From: Rhynchopus euleeides
Taxonomy: Eukaryota > Euglenozoa > Diplonemea > Diplonemida > Diplonemidae
Assembly: GCA_963210315.1 (NCBI GenBank)
Contig: OY723315.1
Coordinates: forward strand, 558,001-622,000
Direction: 5' to 3'
Length of the DNA stretch: 64,000 nt
Each line of letters starts with the position of its first letter. The first letter of the stretch is position 1. Shown one piece after another: positions 23,931 through 35,594 of the stretch. The position numbers and the translations under genes were made by a program. The notes beneath the pieces are model-generated. The model did no database searches and was not told where the DNA came from. It saw nothing but the letters and a program-made list of their open reading frames with translations.

Positions 23931-24847
23931 TGCGGAGTGTGGAGGGGGGGGGGGGGAGGGGGTGGTAGTGGAATGAGGTCAGGTGAGGGGGGTGGGGAAT
24001 TGAGTTGGAACGATCCGGGAATTTGTTTGTTTGGGGGGGGGGGGTTTGATCGTCGAGAGTGAATGGAAAAGTAAATCTCCCAGCACCTTCTCTCTGTTTG
24101 TTTGGGGGGGGGGGGTTGATTTTTCTTCTATTTTAAAGATGTGGTATCTCGGACGGGAGGGGGGAGGGGGAGGGAGAGCGCCCTTTTTTTATATAGAGAT
24201 CCCTTAGGGTGCCGCCACTCGATTGCGAATGGGGGAGGGCGGCCACTCTACTGTGCAGAACGGGTTCGGGAGAGGTGTGCAGCCACGGGGGGCAACATGG
24301 CGGGACAGAACCCCACCCACCCACGAGTGTAAGCTGTGCAGCGTGGTGTTGCAGTGCGGCAGATGGTGTGTGGCGGTGCCTCGGCTCAGCCTAGCCTCAT
24401 CTTAGAGTGAGGGGGTTGGAGGGTGTAAGGTGGGAGGGGGGGAGGGGGGGGGACTCTGTGCAGAGAATGGGGATACGCGCCAGCCTCGCTACCTCTCTTT
24501 TCACTCTATTGCAGGGGGTGTTGTGTGTTGGAAATCACAAAAAAATCAGATTTTTTCGGGCGTGGTGCGGGGAGACGCGGGCATGCAAACGGTTGCTTCG
24601 TGCTCAGAACACACCACAACACAAGACAGCACAACACAACACGTCGAGCCCCCTGCTCTCGGTTGATGATCGACAACCCCCAAATGCATCTAAAGGGGGC
24701 AGTCTTGGGCAAACTGTTTGCTGATCTAAATCTTGTATTGGGCAGAACATGTTTTCCACAAAAAATGAGCATATTTCCTGAGTGAAGGCATGGCAATCCG
24801 TCTGGCGGGTTACCCCAGAGGGGTTGCCCTGTCGATATGGAGGCGGG
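23931..24847. other. Spacer upstream of the furry gene
   Basis: The spacer contains poly-G tracts, a family A motif with a second truncated beginning (24104-24120), and the start of a 38-nt tandem repeat. No gene is supported here. Confidence 0.55.
24033..24090 (-). repeat. Family A dispersed motif, copy 2
   Basis: Poly-G is followed by TTTGATC, gtcgagagtgaatggaaa and cagcaccttct. In this copy the distal TTGCAATGTTAGT is replaced by TCTCTGTTTGTTT, and a new poly-G/TTGAT start follows at 24104-24120. It is 103 nt upstream of the furry start codon. Confidence 0.8.
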
Positions 24848-24878
24848 TTACCCCAGAGCGGTTGCCCTGTCGATATGG
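24804..24878. repeat. Two tandem copies of a 38-nt unit
   Basis: The unit begins GGCGGGTTACCCCAGAG and ends TGTCGATATGG. The copies at 24804-24841 and 24842-24878 differ by about one base. The right copy overlaps the 3' end of the small gene and supplies its last codons and its stop, so the duplication may have reshaped that C-terminus. Confidence 0.85.
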
Positions 24879-25231
24879 CACGCTGCCGCAGGGGGTGATG
24901 CACGGAACTTCACAACGACAAACCCCTGCGGAAGCGGCTTCACTGCGAGGGTATGCGCCTTGCGGTGCTGCACCTTCTTCGGGATAAGCAGGAAGGGGAT
25001 GTTCCGCGCGTGCTGCGCGAGCACCCAGTCCATCCCCAGCAGGGCCAGGCCCTCCGCCTCGAACACCGCCTGGTCCGACAGCATGCGGCTCACCTCCCGC
25101 AGCTCTGCAGGCCCCAGGCTCGCACAGAGGCCGCCTATGCTGCTGCGAAGCACATCCGACTCCGTACACACACCCCAGTCCACTGCCTCCGGGAGTGCCT
25201 CAAGGTATTCCGTCAACTTCCTGACAGACAT
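24848..25231 (-). CDS. Unknown small protein, 127 residues
   Basis: The frame from ATG 25231 has balanced composition (SVRKLTEYLEALPEAVDWG, LGMDWVLAQHARNIPFLLIPK), unlike the Pro/Gly/His-rich chance frames around it. Predicted structure is mostly alpha-helical followed by a beta-rich end (AHTLAVKPLPQGFVVVKF). The last ten or so residues are encoded by the 38-nt tandem repeat. I recognise no family and see no signal peptide or membrane span. It is transcribed toward the furry gene, about 0.9 kb before it. It may be complete, or the last exon of a gene starting further right. Confidence 0.5.
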   Translation of the reverse strand: MSVRKLTEYLEALPEAVDWGVCTESDVLRSSIGGLCASLGPAELREVSRMLSDQAVFEAEGLALLGMDWVLAQHARNIPFLLIPKKVQHRKAHTLAVKPLPQGFVVVKFRASPPAAACHIDRATALG

Positions 25232-28200
25232 CGCCCCTGCGGCCCCTTCCCCTCAACCCTGATGCCCGTGGTGTGCCGCAAACGAGGGGGGTGAAAGAAG
25301 CAGTGATCAGGCAAGGGGTGAAGAGTGAAGAGTGGGGGAAAAAATGTGACAAAAACAGGTGTAGGCGCTGTGTGTGCACTCTCCTGCCAACCTCTTCTTC
25401 GCATCGACAAGCAAATCCGAATGGGGGGCGGGGGTGGGCTGGGGGCTGGGGGGGTGCGGGGCGGCCTTCCTCCTGGCAGGTGGTGGTTGCCTTTTCAATG
25501 AGATCCTCATCCTCTTGCTGCCTCATCCTCGTTGGCGGTTCGGCGTGGCCAACTCAGGAAACCAACCGCCTGTGCGGATGCTTTGCGAACACTTCACACA
25601 CACACCCCGACAAGGCTGTGGGGGTGTTTTTGCGTCCGAAGAACACTGACTTTGCGTCGGCTTCCCGTCTCTTGAGAACTCAGTTTAATGGGTTTCTTTG
25701 CATTTTCCTTGCATTTTCGAACAGGCTGGGGGAGGGCGAGTGTGGGTGGGAGGAATTCTGGGCCATCGCAAGCCCTGTCAGCCAGTTGATGTGCATCTCA
25801 GATGCGATGCTCACCCCACAGCACCGGATGTGCTGCAGATACCCGGCGCGAGTTCTCCGGAGCGTCGGGGGCGGGGATAAAGGCACCAGACAGATCGAAG
25901 CACTGCCACCGACAGGGCAAAAAATAAACAGAAGAATCTTCATCAGAATCGCATCGCAAAGTGGGGCAGATTTGACTGCCTCGAAACCCAACATCCACTG
26001 CAACTTTTGTTTTCAACTGGATTCTTTCGGAACAGAGGAAGGGGAGGGGGGTGGTGGTGGCTGGGATAGTTCGTGTTCTCTATTGGGACATGGGGGTGGG
26101 ATGGGGACGGGAATGGGGGCGGGAAGGGTCATAAGTTTGCTGTACTTTGGGGGGGGGGGGGTGCAGCGTTCCTTTCCGGAAGGAGGTGTTTTGCGGGGGG
26201 GAATATCTTGGAATGTTGGGCACACCGAATCGCCATTTTGAAAACGGAGAATAAAAATTGAATCGCAATGTTCTGACAAAAAAAACAAACGACATCACCC
26301 CAAGTTTGCAGGGAAACCGGATTTTACGGGTGGGTCGGTGGTTTCGTTTGTCACCTTGTACGACAAGGCGACAAGGCTCTCTCTGCACCCCCACCCCCTC
26401 TTCCCCCCACCTTGACAATCAAGCTTGTTATGTGGCAAACATACATACCACCGTCGCACGTGTCATCTTGAGACGATACCTTGCCAGCGTTGTTCCGGCG
26501 AGGCACAGCTATGATGATGAGAGAGAGAGAGAGAGAAGGGGTGGTGGTGGTGTGGGGAGTGATTGTGTGCACTCTGTCTCGACCCACACTTGGTTTTCTT
26601 TACTTCGCTTTTTGTTCCACGGCACTCAGGTGACTGAGTCATGTTTTTGTGTGCCTATCAGGCGGGGGAGATCTGCGATACAAAGAGGGACAAGGCAAAA
26701 TCATGCCCCCCACTCGGCCAAAAGCTGTGCCCAACACCCAATTGTTTGCTGTTTGTCTCATCCACTCCCACCCACACTATAGTGTGAACTTCCACCGCCA
26801 GACCCCTCCCATTTTCATTTGGGTTCTCTTATCACATTGGCTGCGTTCGGGCCTTGGCGTACGTGCACCCGGCTCGTGGGAGCGGGATATTTTTTCCGCA
26901 CAATCATATTCGTTGGAGGCTCAGCCAGATCTCGCACGGTTCACCATGGAACGACAAAGGATGGGTGAAATCATGCGGGACACACTAGGGGATGATTTTT
27001 GCGTTTCCTTGGAGGATCCCCGACCCACCCACCCCCACCCATTCTTCGCGCCCCCCATCATTCCCAGAAAGCCAGCCTGTTGGTATTTATCTGTGAATGT
27101 GCTCAGATGAGGTGAGTGGGACGAACCCCTGGTTTTCTGTATGGCAAGAATAATACGGGGAACGAACAAAAGAAGCCCAAAAATTCGTTCAATGGCTTGG
27201 GGGGCAGGCAGGGAGTGTATGTGACGGAGGACAAAGGCTAGCTGGCATGATGGGGGTGCTGTGTGCAACCCATGGGGGTTGGGGGGTTGGGCAGGTTGGG
27301 CACGTGTCGGCACCAGAAATATCTGCACCGAAGCTGGGTGGGCAAGGGGGAGGGGGGGGGGGGCCAAACTGCACGCTGATCAAACGGGTAGCAAGATCCG
27401 GCGCACAGGCACATTGTGGCTTGAATATGGCTGACCCAATTGCATTCCCTGACACAGACACATACTCTGAGTCACCGGGAGACGTTAAACTAAACGCAGA
27501 AGTGAAAGATGGGGCTGCTGAGCGCTGCTAAAAACAGCCTGCACCGCTGCGGTCCTTCTCAAAGCATGGCGCAATACACCCTTGACGGAAAAGAGTGCGG
27601 AGCAGCGCGCTGTGCACCCTGCTCTGAATGTGATCACCGCTGCTGCAAAAGGTACACATGGAACGTAGAACGTAGGGACATCGAGGGGGGGGGTGAACTG
27701 TATGTCAGCTTGACAGGGCACCTGCCTGGGGGGCGGGGCGATCGCTCAAAAGTCGCATCTTCTTCGCCAGCGCTGATAGGCATTGAAACAGAAAGCAAAC
27801 AGACAAGTGGCGGAAGAGGGCTGAAGATGAAGATGAAATCTCGCAATACAGTGTGGCGGCCCCCCCGCGGTGAAATGCACGGAACCCTCTTCAGGGTAAA
27901 AATCCCGGAGAACAGAACGCATCATAGAAAAGCTTTGAAAGGGTCGCACAGGGTGTGCGCGCTGCCGAATGGCAGAGAAGGCGGGATGTGTCTCAACTGG
28001 AAGACATCCGCCCTCTCTCTGTTCCAGGCGAACGTGTGTGATGTACATGCAGCTCTTCCTCGAGGGGGGTGGCTGGAAGAAGGCTACACACCCCCTACCC
28101 CGCGCGCCCCTCCGCAACCACAGAGCGGGGTGGGGGCGGGCGGTAGTTCCGTCCTGTCACATCCCCCTCCCCCCCTGCGCGTTCCACAAAATACAAGGCA

Positions 28201-28300
28201 TACAGACCGTGTGGGACCTATGCGACGTTGGAGGGTGAGAGGGCACTCGCACACGCCTGCTATTTGATGCGATCCCCACTGAGAGGAAACCCCAACCACA

Positions 28301-28356
28301 ACACACGTTACAGTACTGCCTGTAACATGTTTGTTTAGTGTAAGTTGCATCGAGCG
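28301..28356 (-). repeat. Family B degenerate motif, copy 2
   Basis: ACACACGTTACAG and a small palindromic pair (GTTACAG...CTGTAAC) lead into TTTAGTGTAAG and GCATCGAGCG. The layout matches the copy at 8253-8300. It lies about 150 nt beyond the stop codon of the PI3-kinase. Confidence 0.45.
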
Positions 28357-28394
28357 CGCTTTGGATAGACCTCAGCTGTGAAGGAAACCTAACC

Positions 28395-28442
28395 CCACAC
28401 CCATGTGATAGTTTTTGATCGGCGTCGGTCGCACCGGAGCGA
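28395..28442 (-). repeat. Family B degenerate motif, copy 3, in tandem with copy 2
   Basis: CACACCCATGTGATAG leads to GGTCGCACCGGAGCG. Each of the two PI3-kinase copies is preceded by a GGAAACC..AACC..CACA string, and a third GAAACCCAGCCACACACA occurs at about 28465. This suggests a decayed tandem array in the 3' flank. Confidence 0.4.
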
Positions 28443-28505
28443 AGCCGGAAGTGCAGTGCCTGAAGAAACCCAGCCACACACATCTCCCCTGAGCCCCTGC
28501 GGGCG

Positions 28506-31500
28506 CTATGGCTTGGAATGTACCCTGATGTGGATGTAGTCATTCACCAGAATTCGCTTGTTCGCAAGAGATTCCTTGACCTTTTCTTCGTAGGACCGTG
28601 CGGCGTGTTCGTCATCTGCCGCATCGTCCCCCACCAGGAGCACCTTCTGCAGCCATTCGATGTCATCTGGCTTCTGAAGCTCGGGGATGCCTGTTGAGAG
28701 CATCAGCGCAAACAGCGAGATGATGATATGCGACGAGCGGCGCACAATGTTGTAGGCTGCACATGCAACCTGCACAAAGTGCCGGTAAACCGGCGACTTC
28801 TCCCGGCCAAGGACATATGCATACATCGGGGTGAACACAAAGGGCGACGTCTCTCTCTTGATCCTAAACTTCGTTTTGAAATTTCCCAAGAAATGGCCGA
28901 AGTCGATGTGGAAGAGCGTGCCGTCCTGCTTCATCATGATGTTGTCGTTGTGCCTGTCCCCGATCCCGAGGATGTAGGTCGCCACGCAGTAGCCGGAGCA
29001 GCTGTAGAGGAAGTTCCACATGCACTTCTCAACCCCCTCGGGAGACTTGTTGCAGGGCTGCTGGCGGAGCCAGTTAATCATCGGGTCCTCCTTGAATGCC
29101 ATGGAGGCGCCGCCGGATTTTTTGGTGATGTTGGCGATGGTTTCGCTGTCCAGCACCACCTCGATCATGCCGACGCCGTCATCGCAGGCAACACAGCCAT
29201 AGGGCGACATGTGCAGGTCCAGGCCCTGGGCCTTCCACATCGAATCCATCATCGCGATGATCTGAAGTGTCAGCAAGTCTTGCCGAAGGTCGTCCCCTGC
29301 TTTGAAGATGACGTAGATGTTCTCACCCCGGGGGTCTGCGTTTTTGAAGACAAGCCACAGGGGGAGCTTCTTCGAGTCCATCACCTTGCACCGCTCCACA
29401 CGGACACCGCTGCACTCCATGCGTGGATCCAGCGGGAGGGTGAACTTCGCATCCGATCTCAGCAGCTTCTGCAGCTTGTCATCCAGCTCGGTCCGGATGT
29501 GCGGGTTGCGATCCTTCTTGGCAATGGTCGGCTTCTTCACGTCAATCCCGATTTTCAGCAGCAGCTCGATCAGAGCGTCTTCCTTTTCAAACCCCCTGCG
29601 GACACAGATCGGGACGCGCTTGAGAAGCTCCTCGATGAGCAGCCCGTGCCTCTCCTGCACTGCCGGGTTGGACATCTCGGCCTTCAGATGCCAGAAGATG
29701 GCGTGGCCTATCTGGTAGGGATTCCCGACAGACCTTTTCAGCAGGAATCTCGCAAGGGCAGAGTAGTGGTACGGCTCGTACTTCAACACCTGCACGAGCT
29801 GCAGGATGCACTCGGAGAGCAGAGCATCGCACAGCTTGTCGAGGACTGTGATGGCGTACTCCCGCACCTTCGCGTTGGCGTAACGTGCGTCGAGCAGCTC
29901 CAATGCGATCAGCTCTTCCCCTGCGGGGGGCGCACGCCACCGCTGCCCCACGTCAGGGTTGTGGAGCAGGTTGAGGCAGTCCTGCACCGCAGCAGGGCTG
30001 GACCAGTCGACAGCCTGAAGGAACTTTGAGAGTGCCGTCGGGTTCTCCGTCAGGTCTTTCCGGAACTGCCACAGGAGCAGCTTGTCGACGTCCGTCAGGC
30101 GGTAGAGCGGGTCCTTGTGTATCACGGAGCGGACCTGCCGCAGCTGGTTCACCACGTTTTTCCGCAGGTTTGAATCCAACTCGTTCATCTGCTGCTTGTG
30201 CCGCTCCGCAAGCTCCTGCCGCATCTGCGAGGGGATCCTCCCTGTGGGGAAGCGCACGGTCCTCGCAAAGGTCGGCAGCGCAATCGACAGGGTCAGCTGC
30301 TTGTCACGCTCCGCCTTCGGATCGGTCTTCGGGGTGGACACCACCCCGATTGGGTTCGCCTTCTCGTTCCCCACCCACATCTTGAGGGACCGGGGCCCGG
30401 TGCGGAGACAGCCCAAGTGGTCGAACAGCTGCAGGTTGACCCACCCCAAGTAGAAGTACGGCTGCTCCTCCTCGTCCTCCTTCGCCACACCGAGGAACTC
30501 TTTGAGGCGCTGGACACCCCGCCGGGAGCCTCTTGCTTCATCCACAAGCTTCGAGGCGTCATCCTCATCCATGCGTGTGATATGAGACCGGTCCCCACAG
30601 GCAACTGCAGTCAGGCACAGCCTTGCATCACGGGGGAGGTTTTGCAGTCGCATGGAGAATCTCAGAGTTCCATGTGTGGATCCCCACACGGCGTGTGACA
30701 GCGACTCCAATCCGGTGGCTGGGACAGCCTCACGGAGAACTTTCCACGGCGTGTTTGCAGGAGGGGCGAGCTGGTCGGTGCCGTGGAATAGCTGTCCTAC
30801 AACACAGACGTATATATCGTCATTCTCCTTCAGCTTCTGCTCCTTCACGACCTCAGGGCTGAGGCATATCGAGGAGAGTGAGTTGATCACAAACTCGACA
30901 TCGCACGACACATCCCACAGCGACAGCTCGCGGTGCAGGTGTGCCTCCGGCCCCTCCAGGCTCAGATCCTCATGCGCGGTGCTCTGCTGCGACACCCCTT
31001 TGCTCCCACTCCTCAAAGAGAGCACATCCCTGAAGGTGAATCGGACCGGCATATCCTCGTCGGTGTCAGACTCATCCATCGCCATCAGAGAGAGCTTGAT
31101 CTGGAGGGAGGACAGGGCACACTTCCGGATGTGGAGGTAGTCGATGAACGGAGATTTTCCCCAGATGTAGTCCTTCTTCCCGACAACCTTGAAGACGTGC
31201 TGCGCGTTGAGGGGGAGCTCCACCGCAACACCGGCCTGCTTTATGACACGGACAACAGATTCAATCGCCTCATCAGCGGTATGCGAAGCATGAATTTCTG
31301 TCTTATACGGCGCATCCCCATATATGACATCCGCAGCAATGCTTGTGGGAAGCCGCTTCCTCTGCTCAGGCCCCGGGGGGGCTGCGAGGTAACGCGGAAG
31401 GAGGGTGGAGCACATCGCGCTGGAAACCTCCTTTGTGTTCTTATGCCGGGCAAGCCACTCCTGCTCGTCGAGCTTTGCGGACAGCCCCATGAGGTGGCGG

Positions 31501-31901
31501 AACTCCTGCACCTCTTCCGACTCTGTGGACCACCAGCTCGTCATGGCGTCCCCCCTGCCGCTGTCCTTCAGGTTCCGGAGGATCCCCTCGTTGGTTCTCT
31601 GCGTGACGAGCGCCAATTCAAAATCCGCATCGGTCGGTATGTTAGGTTCATTGAGTATCGCCGCAACCACCCCTATATCTCGCCAGCACCTCCCCTCGAT
31701 CTTCTGCATCCGGTCATTCCGCTCCCTCTCCTCCTCCGTGTCTTGGTTCTGCTTCATACGCAGCTCCTCGTTGATATTTTCCGGATCGATCGCCTCCTCC
31801 GCATTGCTCCCGGTGCGTTTTCGCTTCTTCTCATCCGGATCTGACAGCATGGTTGACGTCCGCCTGTCCTTCCCCTTCGCCTTGGGTGGAGAGCTCGTCA
31901 T
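28506..31901 (-). CDS. Class I-type phosphoinositide 3-kinase catalytic subunit
   Basis: An intronless frame of 1131 residues. The first 100 residues are charged and disordered, with no adaptor-binding domain. A Ras-binding domain follows (about 195-275; VGKKDYIWGKSPFIDYLHIR), then a C2 domain, the helical PIK domain (from about 620) and the kinase. The kinase shows GDDLRQD, the catalytic DRHNDN starting at Asp982 and DFG at Asp1000. The activation loop NFKTKFRIKRE is basic, the mark of class I enzymes that use PtdIns(4,5)P2, unlike Vps34. The C-terminal membrane-contact helix is present. The expected product is PtdIns(3,4,5)P3 at the plasma membrane, probably under Ras-like control. No regulatory subunit gene is seen nearby. 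Confidence 0.95.
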   Translation of the reverse strand: MTSSPPKAKGKDRRTSTMLSDPDEKKRKRTGSNAEEAIDPENINEELRMKQNQDTEEERERNDRMQKIEGRCWRDIGVVAAILNEPNIPTDADFELALVTQRTNEGILRNLKDSGRGDAMTSWWSTESEEVQEFRHLMGLSAKLDEQEWLARHKNTKEVSSAMCSTLLPRYLAAPPGPEQRKRLPTSIAADVIYGDAPYKTEIHASHTADEAIESVVRVIKQAGVAVELPLNAQHVFKVVGKKDYIWGKSPFIDYLHIRKCALSSLQIKLSLMAMDESDTDEDMPVRFTFRDVLSLRSGSKGVSQQSTAHEDLSLEGPEAHLHRELSLWDVSCDVEFVINSLSSICLSPEVVKEQKLKENDDIYVCVVGQLFHGTDQLAPPANTPWKVLREAVPATGLESLSHAVWGSTHGTLRFSMRLQNLPRDARLCLTAVACGDRSHITRMDEDDASKLVDEARGSRRGVQRLKEFLGVAKEDEEEQPYFYLGWVNLQLFDHLGCLRTGPRSLKMWVGNEKANPIGVVSTPKTDPKAERDKQLTLSIALPTFARTVRFPTGRIPSQMRQELAERHKQQMNELDSNLRKNVVNQLRQVRSVIHKDPLYRLTDVDKLLLWQFRKDLTENPTALSKFLQAVDWSSPAAVQDCLNLLHNPDVGQRWRAPPAGEELIALELLDARYANAKVREYAITVLDKLCDALLSECILQLVQVLKYEPYHYSALARFLLKRSVGNPYQIGHAIFWHLKAEMSNPAVQERHGLLIEELLKRVPICVRRGFEKEDALIELLLKIGIDVKKPTIAKKDRNPHIRTELDDKLQKLLRSDAKFTLPLDPRMECSGVRVERCKVMDSKKLPLWLVFKNADPRGENIYVIFKAGDDLRQDLLTLQIIAMMDSMWKAQGLDLHMSPYGCVACDDGVGMIEVVLDSETIANITKKSGGASMAFKEDPMINWLRQQPCNKSPEGVEKCMWNFLYSCSGYCVATYILGIGDRHNDNIMMKQDGTLFHIDFGHFLGNFKTKFRIKRETSPFVFTPMYAYVLGREKSPVYRHFVQVACAAYNIVRRSSHIIISLFALMLSTGIPELQKPDDIEWLQKVLLVGDDAADDEHAARSYEEKVKESLANKRILVNDYIHIRVHSKP

Positions 31902-34900
31902 TCTTCAACCCCCCACACCCCCGCCTGACCGCCTCACTACCCCGCCAACACCACAACACCACTCCCCAACGACAGAAAGCCCTCCCCCCGCAGGGAGGTC
32001 GGCAATGGATGGGCTAGGGCCAAGCAAGCGAGTGTGTATGTGAGGTAGGGTTGAAGGCCCTCTCTTGCCCAGGAGGGGGGTGTGGGATGGGGTGTGTGTG
32101 TGGCTGTTTCCTGCAGGGGAGGAGGGTGTGGGGTGTGGCAGAAAAGTCACACCCACATTCACAAGCGGCACGGGACAAGCGGTGAGCCAAAGGGGGAGAC
32201 GGGGGCTAGGGGGGGGGGGCGAGATGGAAGGGCGGGTGGGGGGGGGGGCACGGGGCATTAGTCCAACGCCCCATCGTCAGGCTTTCCTCCGCCACACCCG
32301 GCTCTGCAGGGTTTCGTCCCAGCCCTGCCGAAGGTGTGCAGGAGGGCGAGGTGGGGGAGGGGGGAGGGGTAGACGCATTCAGTAAACTTGTTTAAGCACC
32401 TTCGGTGCGACTAGGGAGTCAAGGGAGGACTAGAGAAGACGACTTCCCTGTGCGTATTTGTTTTTCTACCACTTGCAACAACAGTTTTCTTGCAAGGTTG
32501 GAAGGGGGGCGAACGGAACAAACACCACCCTTCATCAGGCCAACGAGTGGTGTTTTGCTCCCTGCCTTCGCCCCTCCGTACGTCAGCTTTTGCACTGAAC
32601 GGTGCCTAATGCAACGGAAAAGCGGTGGCTGAGTTACCCCCATCTCCCACGAGACGCGTTTTTGATATTGATGTTTTGTGTCTTATGTCCGACCGAAGAC
32701 TCCCTAGACGAGACAGATATGTGGCACACCCACACACACACACACACACCCTCGCGCTCGGGGGTGAGGGTGGGGGGTGTGGTGGGATGGTGGGGATGGT
32801 GGGGTGGGGCACAAAAATAATATAGAATCAAAAAAAAATGCGCACACAGGACACACGGCGCGTGGGATTTTTCCCCTGATTTTTTGTTGTTGTTGGTGAT
32901 GTGCAGAGATAAGCGATACGCGGTGTCGAAAACCCGATTGAGAACCGGCAAAAAATTCTTCCGTTTTGACGCGCGGATCACTGCCCAGAGGTGCAAAGAG
33001 TGGGCCTCCCTCAGGCAACCACTCTTGTCATATATTCCAGGTTTGAGGTAGATTTTCTGTGGGATGCACTGTGTATCCCGAAGCAGATCAGAGTGCTTAC
33101 TGTGGGTCTGAAGGACGGTAGCGGTCCTACCCACCCGACCAACTCCCCTCGAGCCTCCAGAAGGCCTGGTGGGTTCGTAGGGTGGGGAAGACAAGCAGCC
33201 CACTTTGATTGCTGCGCACCTCTGAGTGCAGGGGGAACAGCCAGTTTGTCTTGTATTTTACCACCGGACCTGCGACAGGTTGCCGCAAGAAAAATGAAAA
33301 TCCGGGCGTGTCCATTCCCAAAAAACGCACCACCACCACCACCCAACGGGGAGCCATGCGTCCGGGCCAAAAAAAGACAGTGTCTTAGCACGGTCTTGGC
33401 ACTATAATAGAGTTTGGGTGATGCAGAACCTCTACCCCTGACAACCATGACAAAGCCCTCTCGAGGAGAACTGTCATGGGAAGTAGGAGTTGCTATCCGC
33501 AGCCACCCAATATAAGGGGCAAAAGAGTTCGGGGGTTGGTTGTGCGCACGAGCGGCAGAACTGCGGGATTGCTTGGGGGCAATTGTTGAGAGAGCGCAAA
33601 AAGATATAATAAATAAAGAATGATGTGTGTGCGGACAGCAATTTTTTTTGCGGCCTGTGTGGTTGTCTTCGTCGTTTTTCTTCTGCGACCGGACATCCCC
33701 TTCTGGAGACACCGATCTACACTATGAACCGCTAGCTGATGCTGGAGCTTTCGGGAGCCTCTGCGAGTGGGTGGCCACGTTTTCTTTGGTGGACGCATCC
33801 AAAAGGAAATAAAGAAATAAAGAACCCGAAAAGAGGTCGAGGCACCCGCTCCACACCAGCATCTTGGGGCTGGGGGTTCTCAGTTCACACAGGTGAGGAT
33901 CAGTCCTCTGTGAGGCGCTTATCCTGAAGACGTTCCAGTTCCCCAGTCGGTCTCCAGAAACTCGGGCCGCGTCTGGCGCTGTATCGCCTCGGCGGGGCTG
34001 TCGTCCCTTACAGTCTTCTCTGTACGAGGTCATCCACAGGCTGCACACCTGCCCCGCGGCTGTGTGGCAGTCTTCGCGGAGTGCAATGCGAAGGTCTGGC
34101 CTGACGTGGTGTGACTATTTAGACTCCAGGTGTCTCCACCCTTCCTGGTCTGGGGAGCCTCGGTACCCAAGCCGTTTTAGGTCATGCTCCGGACCACGGC
34201 CGTGCTAGACTCCTGGTGCAGGCACCCGTCATGGTCCGGGGACGGCCCCCCCAAATGGGAAACAGCAAATGTACAATACAGGTTCGGGGAGAGGACAAAC
34301 AAGCAGAATAACACGGGGTGGGCAAGAAAGAGAAAAAAAACAACAACAATCATCAAAAAGAGGGGGGGTGGGGACAACGGCACACACATACACACACTCA
34401 TACATTGGGCGATACACCCGATACATCCCGGGCGTAGCCCAATATATGCGCACAATAAAACAAAGATGAAGTGATGGGTACGGTGCATACAGGTGTTGAT
34501 AAAACAATACCTGGGAATGGGGAAGGAGGGAGGGAGGGAGGGAGAGAGAGAGAGAGAGAGAGAGTCGAGGCGGTGGGGGTTTGGTAAAATGCAAAGGGGG
34601 AAAAAAAAGCAGGACACGTCCCCCAGGGAAGGGGGGCGCATCTGGGAGGGGTACAATGGGGGGGCCAATGGGGAGCGGGGGGGTGCGAGGGTGCCCAACT
34701 GTTCTTTATAGTACCAACGGCGCCACCAGTCTGGCGGTAGGTGGAGGTTGGGGCAGTGCCGCCACCACCTCACCCATTTTTATTTCAATTGTGCTGGTCA
34801 TTCTCGAAGGATTTCGCGTGATGCGCTGATGCTTACACACAAACAATCTCATTTGATTGAAGAGAATGTGTATGGATAAAATGCATCGAGAGATCACAAC

Positions 34901-35452
34901 GAGCAGAATTGAAATACTGAGATGACAAACACATGGAAGCCTGACGACAGACCACAGCCTATCCCCAAGGTGCCCACCCACCGACAGCGACAGCACTCTG
35001 CAGTCTCACTAAGCATAAGCTGCGCGGGCCCGACAAAAAAAATATCGCTGCTGTTGTGGTCGGCAGGCTGCCAGGCTTCTGCTGGCCAGGACCCGCCCTC
35101 AACCTCCAGAAGGGCTGAATGAAGGTTTGCTGGGCTGGGTTGGGCACTGAGGCGGTATGCCTAAGCCGTAGCCATAAGGCAGTGGTTGCCTGTATGGATA
35201 TCTATCCCTTTGACACAGACAGGAGTGTGAACCCCAGTAAACAAAAAAAATGGGCCGCTGGGAAGCAGAGCTATTCCTAACTAGGGGTCCGGATTCCATG
35301 ATTTTGAATTTCAGATTTTTCCTCTGTTTAGCGCGTTTTTTTTTGCACTGCAGGAAAGAAAATTTCTGGTGAGGATTCACCGGAGTGGAGGGTGCTGAGG
35401 GGCTGAGCGGCTGGGGGGATGCTGCCTGTGAGGGAGAAGATTCACCAAGCAA

Positions 35453-35483
35453 AGACACACGGCCCCGGAGGGGCCGTGTGTCT
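35453..35483. repeat. Perfect 14-bp hairpin with a 3-nt loop
   Basis: The arms AGACACACGGCCCC and GGGGCCGTGTGTCT flank a GGA loop. Pairing is perfect and mostly GC. A nearby GATTCACC is repeated on the left side. This would be very stable in RNA on either strand. Confidence 0.85.
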
Positions 35484-35594
35484 GTGTTCAGTGGTGCATT
35501 CCTCCGCACCCAGTGCACTCTCCGACCTGCATGTCTACGGGGGTCTGAGCCCACATGGCAACCCCGAGTAAGGGGTGCAAACAGACACCCCATG

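Larger units (their letters stand above)
25232..28505. other. Intergenic, no supported gene
   Basis: About 3.3 kb with a GA repeat at 26521-26536, G tracts near 26150 and 27350, and degenerate repeats at the right end (family B). A 322-codon plus-strand frame (25273-26241) is treated as spurious. The interval 27500-28000 is less repetitive but shows no recognisable product on either strand. Confidence 0.5.

Noticed and set aside
21003..24062. Plus-strand frames of 416 and 423 codons
   Set aside because: Both are antisense shadows of the furry gene, rich in Gly/Pro/Glu/Val, and without domains.
25273..26241. 322-codon plus-strand frame in a spacer
   Set aside because: Composition follows the G tracts, no domain, and opposite to all other genes.
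28728..30029. 433-codon plus-strand frame
   Set aside because: Antisense to the PI3-kinase helical and kinase domains, which are conserved on the minus strand.
33011..33712. 233-codon minus-strand frame
   Set aside because: No recognisable fold and biased composition; could be revisited with RNA data.
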